NCBI GenBank assembly: GCA_036704045.1
Contig: DATNQM010000037.1
Location: forward strand, 310,001 to 374,000
From: Ancylothrix sp036704045
GTDB lineage: Bacteria > Cyanobacteriota > Cyanobacteriia > Cyanobacteriales > Oscillatoriaceae
Direction of reading: 5' to 3'
DNA length: 64,000 nt
A model generated the notes under the pieces. It did not search any database, was not told the origin of the DNA, and was given only the letters and a program-made list of their open reading frames with translations. Shown in pieces: positions 9,346 to 19,477 of the stretch (positions are counted from its first letter, which is position 1; each line of letters begins with the position of its first letter). The position numbers and the translations under genes are program-made.

Positions 9346-9386
9346 ACCGCAGATAAATGCAGATAATTAATACATTTATCTGCGGT
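9346..9386. repeat. Hairpin-forming repeat after pflB
   Basis: The arms ACCGCAGATAAATG (9346-9359) and CATTTATCTGCGGT (9373-9386) are perfect complements around a 13-nt loop. Flanking T and A tracts extend the stem after one mismatch. The words match the inverted repeat in the hoxU-hoxY spacer. It starts 6 bp after the pflB stop and may attenuate transcription or protect the pflB message before pflA. Confidence 0.75.
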
Positions 9387-9477
9387 TAAAATTCTCATGT
9401 TCAGGCTTGATTGAAAAGATAAAAACCTCTCTCAGTAACAGTTAACCTATAAACGGTTAACAAATTATCAAATTATA

Positions 9478-10206
9478 ATGATCACCGGCAAAATTCATTC
9501 AATAGAAACCTGCGGAACAGTTGACGGCCCTGGCATCAGATTTGTAATATTTACTCAAGGCTGTCCCCTGCGTTGTCTTTATTGTCATAATCCTGATTGT
9601 AGAAGTATTCAAGATGGTAAAACAGTCAGCGTTGACGAACTTATTGAAGACATCCAAAAATATCGTTCTTATATGCGATTTTCTGGCGGTGGAGTCACTG
9701 TCACCGGCGGCGAACCTTTGATGCAGCCTGAATTTGTCACAGAGATTTTTAAACGTTGTAAACATTTAGGAATTCATACAGCCTTAGACACATCTGGTTA
9801 CGCAGAATTAGAATCTTCAAAACGTGTTGTTGAGTATGCCGATCTTGTGCTACTGGATATCAAATCCTATGATCCCGAAGTTTATCTCAAGACAACTCAC
9901 GTTTCCCTAGAACCCACATTACACTTTGCTACCTATCTAAGCCAAATTAAAAAACCAGTATGGATTAGATTTGTATTAGTACCCGGATTAACAGACAGCC
10001 CCAAGAATGTTGAAGGACTTGCCAATTTTGTCGGGAAGTTAGATAATATAGAAAGAGTTGAAGTATTGCCCTTTCACAAAATGGGAGAGTACAAATGGCA
10101 ACAACTAGGCTACGATTATCAACTCAAGCATACCGAACCTCCCACAACCGAATTAATCCAAAGTACCATCGCAATTTTTCAAAATCATAATCTCAAGGTA
10201 CACTAA
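9478..10206 (+). CDS. pflA: Pyruvate formate-lyase activating enzyme (radical SAM)
   Basis: PflA uses S-adenosylmethionine and a [4Fe-4S] cluster to generate the glycyl radical on PflB. The radical-SAM signature is visible as GCPLRCLYC (C29, C33, C36). It is preceded by the substrate-defining CGTVDGPGIRFVIFTQ stretch typical of PFL activases and followed by FSGGGVTVTGGEPL. The 242 residues are the short PflA form without an extra ferredoxin domain. It sits between pflB and adhE on the same strand. Confidence 0.96.
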   Translation: MITGKIHSIETCGTVDGPGIRFVIFTQGCPLRCLYCHNPDCRSIQDGKTVSVDELIEDIQKYRSYMRFSGGGVTVTGGEPLMQPEFVTEIFKRCKHLGIHTALDTSGYAELESSKRVVEYADLVLLDIKSYDPEVYLKTTHVSLEPTLHFATYLSQIKKPVWIRFVLVPGLTDSPKNVEGLANFVGKLDNIERVEVLPFHKMGEYKWQQLGYDYQLKHTEPPTTELIQSTIAIFQNHNLKVH

Positions 10207-10299
10207 TCTTCACATCCCCTTCAAAAAATTATGAAACCCGATAGACTAAAGAATTAGTCTGGTTGATTAAATTGTGATAAAAAATCAAAGGAAAGAAAA

Positions 10300-12984
10300 A
10301 TGAAAGTTACCAATATCCAAGAACTAGAAGAATTAATTGCCAGAGTAAAAAAAGCCCAGGAAACCTACGCAACTTATACTCAAGAACAAGTTGATCAAAT
10401 TTTTAAAAAAGCAGCCCTAGCAGCTAACGCTGTTCGCATTCCTCTTGCCAAAATGGCCGTTACAGAAACCGGCATGGGAACGGTTGAAGATAAAGTAATC
10501 AAAAATCACTTTGCTTCGGAAATTATTTACAACAAATATAAAGGCGAAAAAACTTGCGGCATAATTGAAGAAGATAAAACTTTTGGCTATCAAAAAATTG
10601 CTGAACCAGTTGGAATTTTGGCCGGCATTGTTCCTACGACAAACCCAACTTCTACAGCAATTTTTAAAGCATTAATATCGCTGAAAACCCGCAATGCTAT
10701 TATTTTTTCGCCTCACCCCCGCGCTAAAGATTCTACCAGAGAAGCTGCAAAAGTTATCTTAAAAGCTGCCGTAGAAGCCGGTGCCCCAGAAGACATTATT
10801 GGCTGGATAGATGACCCCACTGTGCCACTTTCTCAAGCCTTAATGCAGCATCCAGATGTTAAATTAATTTTGGCAACTGGTGGGCCGGCAATGGTAAAAG
10901 CTGCCTATTCTTCAGGCCATCCTTCGTTAGGTGTAGGTGCAGGAAATACACCCGCTGTCATTGATTCTACTGCTCATATTAAAATGGCAGTCAGTTCAAT
11001 TTTAATCAGCAAAACATTTGATAACGGCATGATTTGCGCTTCCGAGCAATCTGTTATCGTTGTAGATGATATCTATGAAGAAGTTAAGCAAGAATTCCTC
11101 GAACGGGGCGCCTATATTCTTAATGCCGAAGAACGCGAAAAAGTTGCTAAAACCATAATTGTTAATGGGCGACTCAACGCAGAAATTGTTGGTCAACCGG
11201 CTGAAAAAATTGCTAACTTAGCTGGAATTAAAGTCCCAGAAAATGTTAAAGTTTTGATTGGCGAAATTACAGAAATTGGCGATAAAGAACCATTTTCTTT
11301 TGAAAAACTATCGCCGGTTTTGGCAATGTACCGCGCCACAAACTTTGATGATGCGGTTAACAAAGCCAAACTTTTAGTCAACTTTGGTGGACATGGACAC
11401 ACCTCAGTATTGTACACCGCACCGGCCAACCAAGAACACATCAAATATTTTGAAAGCACCATAGAAACAGCGCGGGTTTTAATTAATACTCCGGCTTCTC
11501 AAGGTGCCATTGGCGACTTATACAACTTCCGCCTTGACCCCTCACTCACATTAGGTTGCGGCACTTGGGGAGGTAACTCTGTATCAGAAAACGTTACGCC
11601 TCACCACCTACTTAATATCAAAACCGTCACGGAACGCCGCGAAAATATGCTGTGGTTCCGCGTTCCGCCAAAAGTATATTTCAAAGCCGGTTCCTTGCCG
11701 GTGGCTTTGCGAGAATTAGCAGGTAAAAAACGCGCCTTTATTGTTACTGACAAACCACTTTTTGATTTAGGAGTCACCCAAGAAGTTGAAGAAATTTTAG
11801 ACCAAATTGGCGTGAAATATCAAGTCTTTTTTGATGTCGAACCAGACCCCTCCTTAACAACTGTAAATAAAGGTTTGGCAGAAATGAACATCTTTAACCC
11901 AGATGTCATTATCTCCATAGGCGGCGGTTCTCCGATGGATGCAGCAAAAGTTATGTGGCTAATGTATGAGCATCCAGACATTGAATTTGAAGGCTTAGCA
12001 ACGCGGTTTATGGATATCCGTAAACGAGTTTATGAATTGCCGGCATTAGGCACAAAAGCCTTAATGATTGCAATTCCTACAACATCCGGCACCGGTTCAG
12101 AAGTCACCCCCTTTGCAGTTGTCACCGATGATCGCACCGGCATTAAATATCCCTTAGCAGACTATGCCCTAACACCAAACATGGCAATTGTTGACCCTCA
12201 ATTGGTAATGAATATGCCAAAACGGTTAACAGCTTATGGTGGTATTGATGCCTTAACTCATGCTTTAGAAGCCTACGTTTCTGTGTATGCTTCCGAGTTT
12301 ACTAATGGCTTAGCTTTAGAAGCTATCCGCCTACTTTTTAAATATTTACCAAGTGCCTACAAAAACGGTGCAAATGATCCAAAAGCACGAGAAAAAGTAC
12401 ACTATGCCGCAACAATGGCAGGCATGGCATTTGCTAATGCTTTCTTAGGTGTTTGTCACTCCCTGGCGCACAAATTAGGTTCCACATTCCATGTACCTCA
12501 TGGCTTAGCAAATGCGTTAATGATTTCTCATGTTATCCGCTACAACGCAACGGATATGCCCTTTAAGCAAGCGATTTTCCCGCAGTATAAATATCCGAAT
12601 GCTAAATGGCGTTATGCACGAATTGCGGACTATTTGCAATTAGGCGGCATTTCCGAAGACGAGAAAATTGAAAAGTTGATTGAAGCAGTGGAAAATCTCA
12701 AGCAATCTTTGGATATTCCTTTGACTTTAAAAGAAGCTTTGACAGAAGAAGATCAGGCTTTCTACGAACAAGTGGAAGAAATGGCAGATCAGGCATTTGA
12801 TGATCAATGCACCGGCGCCAACCCCCGTTATCCATTGATTCGGGATCTCAAAGAATTGTACATTTTAGCTTATCGTGGTTGTCGCATTGATTCCAAATTG
12901 TACAATGATGTAGCCAATCAGCATGAAGTTTTAAAAGGTGAAGATTCAGCCACCCCAGATGCAGAATTAGTAACTGCTGGGTAA
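10300..12984 (+). CDS. adhE: Bifunctional aldehyde-alcohol dehydrogenase AdhE
   Basis: AdhE reduces acetyl-CoA to acetaldehyde and then ethanol, using two NADH. The N-terminal CoA-dependent aldehyde dehydrogenase half has the catalytic Cys in DNGMICASEQ (C246). The C-terminal iron-dependent alcohol dehydrogenase half has the metal ligands in DALTHALEAY, HSLAHKLG and VPHGLANA. The 894 residues are full length. AAAGGAAAG lies just upstream of the ATG. It is the last gene of the pflB-pflA-adhE unit and is followed by a good terminator. Confidence 0.97.
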   Translation: MKVTNIQELEELIARVKKAQETYATYTQEQVDQIFKKAALAANAVRIPLAKMAVTETGMGTVEDKVIKNHFASEIIYNKYKGEKTCGIIEEDKTFGYQKIAEPVGILAGIVPTTNPTSTAIFKALISLKTRNAIIFSPHPRAKDSTREAAKVILKAAVEAGAPEDIIGWIDDPTVPLSQALMQHPDVKLILATGGPAMVKAAYSSGHPSLGVGAGNTPAVIDSTAHIKMAVSSILISKTFDNGMICASEQSVIVVDDIYEEVKQEFLERGAYILNAEEREKVAKTIIVNGRLNAEIVGQPAEKIANLAGIKVPENVKVLIGEITEIGDKEPFSFEKLSPVLAMYRATNFDDAVNKAKLLVNFGGHGHTSVLYTAPANQEHIKYFESTIETARVLINTPASQGAIGDLYNFRLDPSLTLGCGTWGGNSVSENVTPHHLLNIKTVTERRENMLWFRVPPKVYFKAGSLPVALRELAGKKRAFIVTDKPLFDLGVTQEVEEILDQIGVKYQVFFDVEPDPSLTTVNKGLAEMNIFNPDVIISIGGGSPMDAAKVMWLMYEHPDIEFEGLATRFMDIRKRVYELPALGTKALMIAIPTTSGTGSEVTPFAVVTDDRTGIKYPLADYALTPNMAIVDPQLVMNMPKRLTAYGGIDALTHALEAYVSVYASEFTNGLALEAIRLLFKYLPSAYKNGANDPKAREKVHYAATMAGMAFANAFLGVCHSLAHKLGSTFHVPHGLANALMISHVIRYNATDMPFKQAIFPQYKYPNAKWRYARIADYLQLGGISEDEKIEKLIEAVENLKQSLDIPLTLKEALTEEDQAFYEQVEEMADQAFDDQCTGANPRYPLIRDLKELYILAYRGCRIDSKLYNDVANQHEVLKGEDSATPDAELVTAG

Positions 12985-13025
12985 ACCGTAGAATGAGTTG
13001 CGCTTTCCCTTAATTTATAGAAAAC

Positions 13026-13053
13026 AAAGCTCGCATCGGCGGGCTTTTTTTTA
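13026..13053 (+). terminator. Rho-independent terminator after adhE
   Basis: A 9-bp stem with one G-T wobble (13026-13034 pairing 13039-13047) and a 4-base loop is followed directly by a T run. It lies 42 bp after the adhE stop and closes the pfl-adhE transcript. Confidence 0.88.
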
Positions 13054-13103
13054 TGGGTTTTATTGGTATTTTTATAGGCTGGTATCGTTTACAGTATGGG
13101 TAC

Positions 13104-13292
13104 TTACTGCAATAATTGAAGTCGGATAGTTTGGGGTGCTTTTCCCTCTTCAAAATGGCACATTACAGCATCCCGAATGTGATCATACAATTCGGCTATA
13201 TTTTCAGCTTCAGTAAAAATAGAAGCTCCAACGGCGCGAGCATTAAAGCCTTCCTCTGGGGATTCTTCTATTAAAAAAGTGATTTCATTCAT
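13104..13292 (-). CDS. Small HicB-like protein
   Basis: The 62-residue protein has the pattern of the small HicB-like antitoxin fold, with an ITFLIEESPEEGFNARAVG start and ENIAELYDHIRDAVMCHFEEG. Similar proteins are common in cyanobacteria and often mis-labelled. A HicA partner would be expected next to it, but the flanks (13053-13103 and 13293-13420) hold no ORF resembling HicA. It is therefore either a solitary relic or a stand-alone protein. The short length leaves some doubt that it is expressed. Confidence 0.6.
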   Translation of the reverse strand: MNEITFLIEESPEEGFNARAVGASIFTEAENIAELYDHIRDAVMCHFEEGKAPQTIRLQLLQ

Positions 13293-13515
13293 ATTTTATG
13301 ATTCACGTTTGTTTAGTATTTTATCATTTGTTTTTAGTTGTGGGTGATAATAGGGTTGAAAAATCGGTTTTATGCCATAAAATTTCAACAAAAACTCCAT
13401 TTCTTTATAACATCTGGAATGGGTGAGAGGGTGCTGTAGTTTAACCGGCATCAAATTTTCCCAACCCCAACTCTTCCACGTTAAACTAACCCTATCCCAT
13501 CACAACAAAAACCCC

Positions 13516-14121
13516 ATGATCGAACTCTACACCCTCGGAACCCCCAACGGACGCAAAGTATCCATCCTATTAGAAGAAACCGCACTCCCCTACAACACCC
13601 ACGTCATAGACATCCGAAAAAACGAACAATTCACCCCCGAATTCATCGCCATTAACCCCAACAGCAAAATCCCCGCCATCATCGATACCGACACCGATAT
13701 AACCCTCTTTGAATCCGGCGCCATCCTCATCTATCTTGCCGAAAAAACCGGCCAATTTCTCCCCACCGATCCCAAAAACCGCATCCATGTAATTCAATGG
13801 TTAATGTTTCAAATGGGAGGAGTAGGGCCCATGTTTGGACAACTAAACCACTTCAAAAAATACGCCCCTGAAAAAATACCCTACGCCATTCAACGCTACG
13901 AAAAAGAAACCCTCAGACTCTACGGAGTTTTAGACACCCAACTATCAAAAAATGAATACATTAGCGGCGACTACTCCATCGCAGACATCGCCATTTATCC
14001 CTGGGTAGCAGCTTACGAATTTCAAGAACTAACCCTCGACAACCACCCCAACTTAAAACGCTGGTTTGAAACAATTTCTCAACGTCCCGCAGTCCAAAAA
14101 GGCATGAAAATACCCGCCTAA
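13516..14121 (+). CDS. Glutathione S-transferase, YfcG/YghU-like
   Basis: The protein has an N-terminal thioredoxin-like domain (about residues 1-80) and a C-terminal helical domain. TPNGRKVSILLEE, NPNSKIPAI and LFESGAILIYLAEKTG closely follow the pattern of E. coli YfcG and YghU, disulfide-bond oxidoreductases of the Nu class. The open frame begins at 13423, but the family start is the ATG at 13516 (MIELYTLG), giving 201 residues. Codon third positions are unusually C-rich compared with adhE, part of a local compositional block. A reductase or detoxification role is inferred. Confidence 0.9.
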   Translation: MIELYTLGTPNGRKVSILLEETALPYNTHVIDIRKNEQFTPEFIAINPNSKIPAIIDTDTDITLFESGAILIYLAEKTGQFLPTDPKNRIHVIQWLMFQMGGVGPMFGQLNHFKKYAPEKIPYAIQRYEKETLRLYGVLDTQLSKNEYISGDYSIADIAIYPWVAAYEFQELTLDNHPNLKRWFETISQRPAVQKGMKIPA

Positions 14122-14261
14122 TTAAAAACACCTTCCAACCCCTCATTTAAGAGGGGAAAACTCTTTTATCCCTAAATATCCCACTTCAAAAACAACCTAA
14201 ATAAAAGTTTTTAAAAACCAAATTAGACAAATTTTAATAAAAAAATACAACTTTAAAAACC

Positions 14262-17200
14262 CTAATTTTTACCCTCTAAATTCAGAACACCGGCAATCAT
14301 TTCCACCAAAGTTTCTGGCTCCACCGGCTTAGAAAGATGCCCAACAAACCCAGCCGCAAAAGCCCTTTGACGGTCAATTTCCCCCGCATAAGCAGTCAAA
14401 GCAATCGCCGGCAAAACCTTACCAACCCTAGAAACAAACCTCCCAACCTCACCAACCAACATATAACCATCCATATCAGGCATACCAACATCACTCAACA
14501 AAATATCAGGCAACTCGTTCTTAATTATCTCCAAAGCCTCCTGAGCACAAGCAGCCGCAGTAACCACCGCATCAAACTGTTGCAAAACAAACACCAAAAA
14601 ATCAAGCGTATCCACATCATCATCAACAACTAAAACCCGCACACCAGAAAGTGACAAACCCGGCGAATCTAAACTCAAAAACCCATCATCCTGATCAGCC
14701 TTAGAATCATTTTTAAACACCGGCAACATCACCCTAAAAGTCGCACCCCTATCTAAACCCAAACTCTCAGCCTCCACCATACCCCCATGCAACTCAACCA
14801 AATGACGAACAATCGCCAAACCCAAACCTAAACCCCCAAAAGTCCGAGTTGTTGAACCATCAGCCTGACGGAAATACTCAAAAACAAAAGGCAGAAAATC
14901 CGGCTCAATTCCCCTGCCCGTATCACTCACCTCGATTTGAATATACGAATCCAAATTTCTTAAACGAACCGTAACCCGCCCACCTTCAGGAGTAAACTTA
15001 ACAGCATTACTAAGCAAATTCCACACAACCTGCACCAATCGAGCCGAATCGCCCAAAACCGCACCCACCCCCACATCAAAAACCGTTTCAACACAAATAG
15101 ACTTCGCCTCCACCGCCAGCCGCACCGTTTCCAAAGCAGACTCAATAATTACACGAAGATCAACCCGAACATGATTTAAACTCAACTTACCCTGCAAAAT
15201 CCGCGACACATCCAACAAATCCTCAATCAACTGCGTTTGTAACTTCGCATTTCGCTCAATCGTCTCCAAAGCCAACTGCGTTTTTTCCGCATCCAACCGG
15301 CCAGTCCGCAACATCTTTGCCCAACCCAAAATCGGATTCAGCGGAGTACGCAACTCGTGAGACAACACAGCCAAAAACTCATCCTTAATTCGATTTGCCT
15401 GTTCAGCCTGCTCCCGCGCCAACTGCTCCCGCGCCAACAATTTAGCTCGTTCCACCTCCGCGATCTTACGCTCAGTCACATCATTAGCCACCGCATAAAG
15501 CACATTGCGTTCCAACATCGGCACCACATTCCAAGCAATCCAGCGATAGGAACCATCATGGCAGATATAACGATTTTCAAAACCAATCGTCGAAATACCC
15601 CGCACTAAATTTTCCACCATACCCATTGTCGCCGCCCGGTCATCAGGATGGACAAAATCAATATAAGGTCGTGCCATCAACTCTGCCACAGAAAAACCCA
15701 AAGTCCGCTCCCAAGAGTGATTAAGCTGAATAAAATAACCATCAAAAGTTGCAATCGCCAACATATCAACCGCCATAGTAAAAAACCGTTCGGTTTGAGC
15801 TCGCAACTCATTACGCTCGGCTTCCAGCAACTTAATCTCAGTCAAATTTAAAATAAACGCAATAATTTCCTGATTAAGATTGTAAGGTTCTTGCAACATA
15901 GCCGCCCCAACCAAAATCGGTACAGGATTACCATTTTTATGCAAATAATATTTTTCATAAGGCGTACAAACACCGTGATTAATCATCTGCTCTATCGCCT
16001 TGTGATCTAAACTTGCAAACTCCGCAGGAGTGAGCTTGTCCCAGCGTAGCTCACCCCGCTCAACCTCACAGGAAGTATAACCCAACATATTTAAAACATA
16101 ATCATTAGCATAATTAAGCCGGCCCTCTGAATCCCCAAACACCACCCCAAAAACATTAGACTCCACCAAACGCCGAAAACGACGCTCACTTTCACGAAAC
16201 GCCAATTCAGTCTGCTTACGTTGGGAGACATCAATACTTACCCCAATCAACTTTTGCACATTTCCTTGGGCATCCAACATCGACTCCGCCCGTTCTTCCA
16301 GCCAAACCACAGCACCATTATCAGGACGAATAACACGAAACTCTGAAAAATATCCAGTCCCAGCCGCCAAAGCATCTTGCACTACCGCCCAGTGACGCTC
16401 CTTATCTTCAGGGTGAACAACAGCAAAACCCTCTTCAATTTTTTGAACATCACTTAAACCATAAATTTTGGCAAAATTTGAACTGGTAATAATAATATTT
16501 GTATGAGGATTCCATTCCCATGCAATCATTTTCGCGGCCACCAAAGCCAACCGCAAGCGCTCCTCACTTTGTTGTAATGCCGCTTCAGCATTCTTACGAG
16601 CCGTAATATCTGTTACAAACACAGAAACGCCATTATTTTCTAACGGATAAACCCGATTTTCATACCAACAATTTGAAGCCGGATAAAAATACTCAAACTG
16701 CACCGATCTTTGAAGTTCCACAGCCCGATGATACTCCCGATAAAGGGCAGTATCTACCAAATCAGGAAACACGTCCCAAAACACTCGACCTATAACCGCT
16801 TTTCTTGGCAAATGAGTAATATAAGAACTTCGCTCATTGACATATACATAACGCCACTCGGCATCAAACACAAAAAACCCATCATTAATACTCCTCAAAA
16901 CCTCCTCTAACCTATTTTTGGCTTTTTCAGCTTCCAAGCGCAAAACTTGCTCCCGTTCCGTTGCCTGCTGGCGCATTTCTGCTATCTTCAAAGTGGATTC
17001 CACACGCGCTAACAACTCCCGCGCCGAAAAAGGCTTAATTAAATAATCATCCGCACCGGCCTCCAAACCTTCCACCCGCGCCTCTTCACCCGCCCGCGCC
17101 GACAGCAAAATCACCGGCAAATCTTGGGTTTCACGATTAGCCCGAAGTCGCTTTAGCAAACCAAAACCATCTAAATGCGGCATCATAACATCAGTCAAAA

Positions 17201-19271
17201 CTAAATCAGGCATTTGCTGCTCAATCGCCTCTAAAGCAGCCATTCCATCCCCAACCGTTTTAACTTCGTAATATTTACTTAACAAACGCTTGACATAATC
17301 ACGCATATCTGCATTGTCATCGGCCAGCAAAATTCGTTGGTTTTTTGACTGACTAATAGAATGACTCTCCGAACGGGAAACGGTTACTAGTTCGTTTTTT
17401 TCCCCCTCCTGTAGGGGCAAAATTTTCTTATTCTCCTGTTCCTTCTCTGGCAGCCAACGTAAAGCCTCTTCAATATAGCCACCCCCATGAATTTCTGTAG
17501 GGTTGAGACTGGAACTCAATTGAACTTGATGGGGTGGCAAATGGGCATAACCCGTAGGAATAGAAACAGTAAAAGTCGTACCCACATCCACAACACTATT
17601 AACATCAATAGTACCGCCGTGTAGCTTCACTAATTCTTGCACCAAAGACAAACCAATGCCTGAACCTTCAAACGTGCGTCCCCGTGACCCTGGTACGCGG
17701 TGGAAACGCTCAAATAAGTGAGAAATTTGTTCGGGAGGAATGCCGGTGCCAGTGTCTTGAACAGTTAATTTTACAAAGTTAGTGTCATACTTTAGTGCTA
17801 CTCGAATTTCTCCATAAAAAGTAAATTTAAAAGCATTGGAGAGCAGATTAAAAACAATCTTTTCCCACATCACCCGGTCAACATAAATATGTTCTGGCAG
17901 AGGTGCACAATCGACCACCAAACGCATCCCCCCTTTTTCAATAGCCGAACGAAACACACTGGCCAATTCTGCACTAAATGCCGATAAATCTGTAGGTTCG
18001 TAAGTTGCCTGAATACGACCGGCCTCAAGGCGTGAAAAATCTAGCAAACTGTTAACAAGTTTCAGCAAGCGCAAACTATTCCGTTGCACCGTTTGTAGCT
18101 GTTCCCTTTCTTCTGGATGTAAACGATCTCCCAAACTCTGCAAAGAATCTTCTAGGGGCCCCAACATCAACGTTAGAGGGGTGCGAAATTCGTGACTAAC
18201 ATTCGAGAAAAATGCTGTTTTAGCACGATCTAGTTCTGCTAAAGTTTCTGCTCTTTTCCGTTCTTCTTCATAGGCTTGAGCATTTCCAATACTAGCTGCA
18301 ATTTGAGCCGCCACCAAGGTAATAAAACCTTGATAATTATCATCAAAAAGCCGGTAAGGATTTAAACCGGCCACTAAAATCCCTGCTTTGCCGGTTTGGC
18401 CAGAAGCAGCTAGGGGTATGGCAACAACTTGATGAGGTGGACGAGGCCAAGCACCGGTAGGTAAATTATCAAATAATGCCGATACATTCTCAACTACACA
18501 AATTTTCTGCGTTCTGATTACTTCTACAAAGGGCCAAGCAGAATAACTATCAAGGTTAACAGTTTGGGGAACGGCTGGATGAGTTCGGTCTATTCCACAG
18601 GTGCCGGCCAAAAAAAGATTCTCTTGCCGAGAATCAGCCAGATATATCATTGCAAAAGGCAAATCATAGGCATTAATCTCTAAAGACTTTGCACTCAACC
18701 TACAAGCATCATCAAAGGTTCTAGCATCGGCTGTATTTGCAGCCAATTCACGCAACAAAGCTAGTTGACGTTCGCCGATAATACGTTGAGTATCTTCTGT
18801 ATTGGCGCAAATAATCCCGCCGGTATCACCTTGGTCATCTGGTACCGGACTATAAGAAAATGTGTAATAGGTTTCTTCCGCATAGCCGTTACGCTCCATA
18901 ATTAATAACAAAGCTTCGTCATAAGTACCCTCGTTGTTGAGCATTGCCGAAGCAGCACGAGGTGCTACTTGATCCCAAATTTCTGCCCACACGACAGAAG
19001 CAGGTTTGCCAAGGGCTTCGGGATGTTTTCCGCCTAGTACAGATTTGTAAGCGTCGTTATAAAGGTTAATAAGTTGATCTCCCCACCACACAAACATCGG
19101 CTGTCTGCTGGTGAGGGTAATTCGGACACAGGTTTTAAGACTTTGTGACCAATTTTCAACAGGGCCAAGAGCAGTTTGCGACCAGTCCAGACAGCGCATC
19201 ATTGCTGCGGTTTCGCTATTGCCTGCAAACAGGCTTTCTATGGTTTTTGCTGTTTGCTGTTTATTTGCCAC
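14262..19271 (-). CDS. Very large hybrid sensor histidine kinase with two kinase cores and two receivers
   Basis: The 1669 residues contain in order: a PAS-like domain (about 30-160), GAF (175-335), HisKA with H360 in NVSHEFRTPLT plus ATPase (465-575), a receiver with D694, four PAS domains (795-890, 905-1015, 1030-1150, 1160-1270), a second HisKA with H1305 in LSHELRTPLNP plus ATPase (1410-1515), and a second receiver with D1594. There are no membrane segments, so it is a cytoplasmic multi-input phosphorelay protein. The start is GTG with AAAGGA upstream. The last 380 residues closely resemble those of the 39688-43782 kinase, indicating paralogy. Signal and target are unknown. Confidence 0.95.
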   Translation of the reverse strand: MANKQQTAKTIESLFAGNSETAAMMRCLDWSQTALGPVENWSQSLKTCVRITLTSRQPMFVWWGDQLINLYNDAYKSVLGGKHPEALGKPASVVWAEIWDQVAPRAASAMLNNEGTYDEALLLIMERNGYAEETYYTFSYSPVPDDQGDTGGIICANTEDTQRIIGERQLALLRELAANTADARTFDDACRLSAKSLEINAYDLPFAMIYLADSRQENLFLAGTCGIDRTHPAVPQTVNLDSYSAWPFVEVIRTQKICVVENVSALFDNLPTGAWPRPPHQVVAIPLAASGQTGKAGILVAGLNPYRLFDDNYQGFITLVAAQIAASIGNAQAYEEERKRAETLAELDRAKTAFFSNVSHEFRTPLTLMLGPLEDSLQSLGDRLHPEEREQLQTVQRNSLRLLKLVNSLLDFSRLEAGRIQATYEPTDLSAFSAELASVFRSAIEKGGMRLVVDCAPLPEHIYVDRVMWEKIVFNLLSNAFKFTFYGEIRVALKYDTNFVKLTVQDTGTGIPPEQISHLFERFHRVPGSRGRTFEGSGIGLSLVQELVKLHGGTIDVNSVVDVGTTFTVSIPTGYAHLPPHQVQLSSSLNPTEIHGGGYIEEALRWLPEKEQENKKILPLQEGEKNELVTVSRSESHSISQSKNQRILLADDNADMRDYVKRLLSKYYEVKTVGDGMAALEAIEQQMPDLVLTDVMMPHLDGFGLLKRLRANRETQDLPVILLSARAGEEARVEGLEAGADDYLIKPFSARELLARVESTLKIAEMRQQATEREQVLRLEAEKAKNRLEEVLRSINDGFFVFDAEWRYVYVNERSSYITHLPRKAVIGRVFWDVFPDLVDTALYREYHRAVELQRSVQFEYFYPASNCWYENRVYPLENNGVSVFVTDITARKNAEAALQQSEERLRLALVAAKMIAWEWNPHTNIIITSSNFAKIYGLSDVQKIEEGFAVVHPEDKERHWAVVQDALAAGTGYFSEFRVIRPDNGAVVWLEERAESMLDAQGNVQKLIGVSIDVSQRKQTELAFRESERRFRRLVESNVFGVVFGDSEGRLNYANDYVLNMLGYTSCEVERGELRWDKLTPAEFASLDHKAIEQMINHGVCTPYEKYYLHKNGNPVPILVGAAMLQEPYNLNQEIIAFILNLTEIKLLEAERNELRAQTERFFTMAVDMLAIATFDGYFIQLNHSWERTLGFSVAELMARPYIDFVHPDDRAATMGMVENLVRGISTIGFENRYICHDGSYRWIAWNVVPMLERNVLYAVANDVTERKIAEVERAKLLAREQLAREQAEQANRIKDEFLAVLSHELRTPLNPILGWAKMLRTGRLDAEKTQLALETIERNAKLQTQLIEDLLDVSRILQGKLSLNHVRVDLRVIIESALETVRLAVEAKSICVETVFDVGVGAVLGDSARLVQVVWNLLSNAVKFTPEGGRVTVRLRNLDSYIQIEVSDTGRGIEPDFLPFVFEYFRQADGSTTRTFGGLGLGLAIVRHLVELHGGMVEAESLGLDRGATFRVMLPVFKNDSKADQDDGFLSLDSPGLSLSGVRVLVVDDDVDTLDFLVFVLQQFDAVVTAAACAQEALEIIKNELPDILLSDVGMPDMDGYMLVGEVGRFVSRVGKVLPAIALTAYAGEIDRQRAFAAGFVGHLSKPVEPETLVEMIAGVLNLEGKN

Positions 19272-19477
19272 TATTTTTTTTCCTTTGTATAGAAAGTCAT
19301 TTTAAACTAAAAATTATTTGAACCTAGGCATTTATTGTGGGTTAAAAACTTGTTTGTCAAATAGTCGTCGGTTAAGGATTTCATTTACACTCCTTAGAGG
19401 GATGCTTTTAAAAGGCCCTTTGGTCATGATTCATAAGTCCTTGAAATGATTGCACACATTATCTCTTGAAAAAATCT

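Noticed and set aside
13053..13420. Search for a HicA toxin next to the HicB-like gene
   Set aside because: No ORF of about 55-85 codons with a HicA pattern was found on either side.
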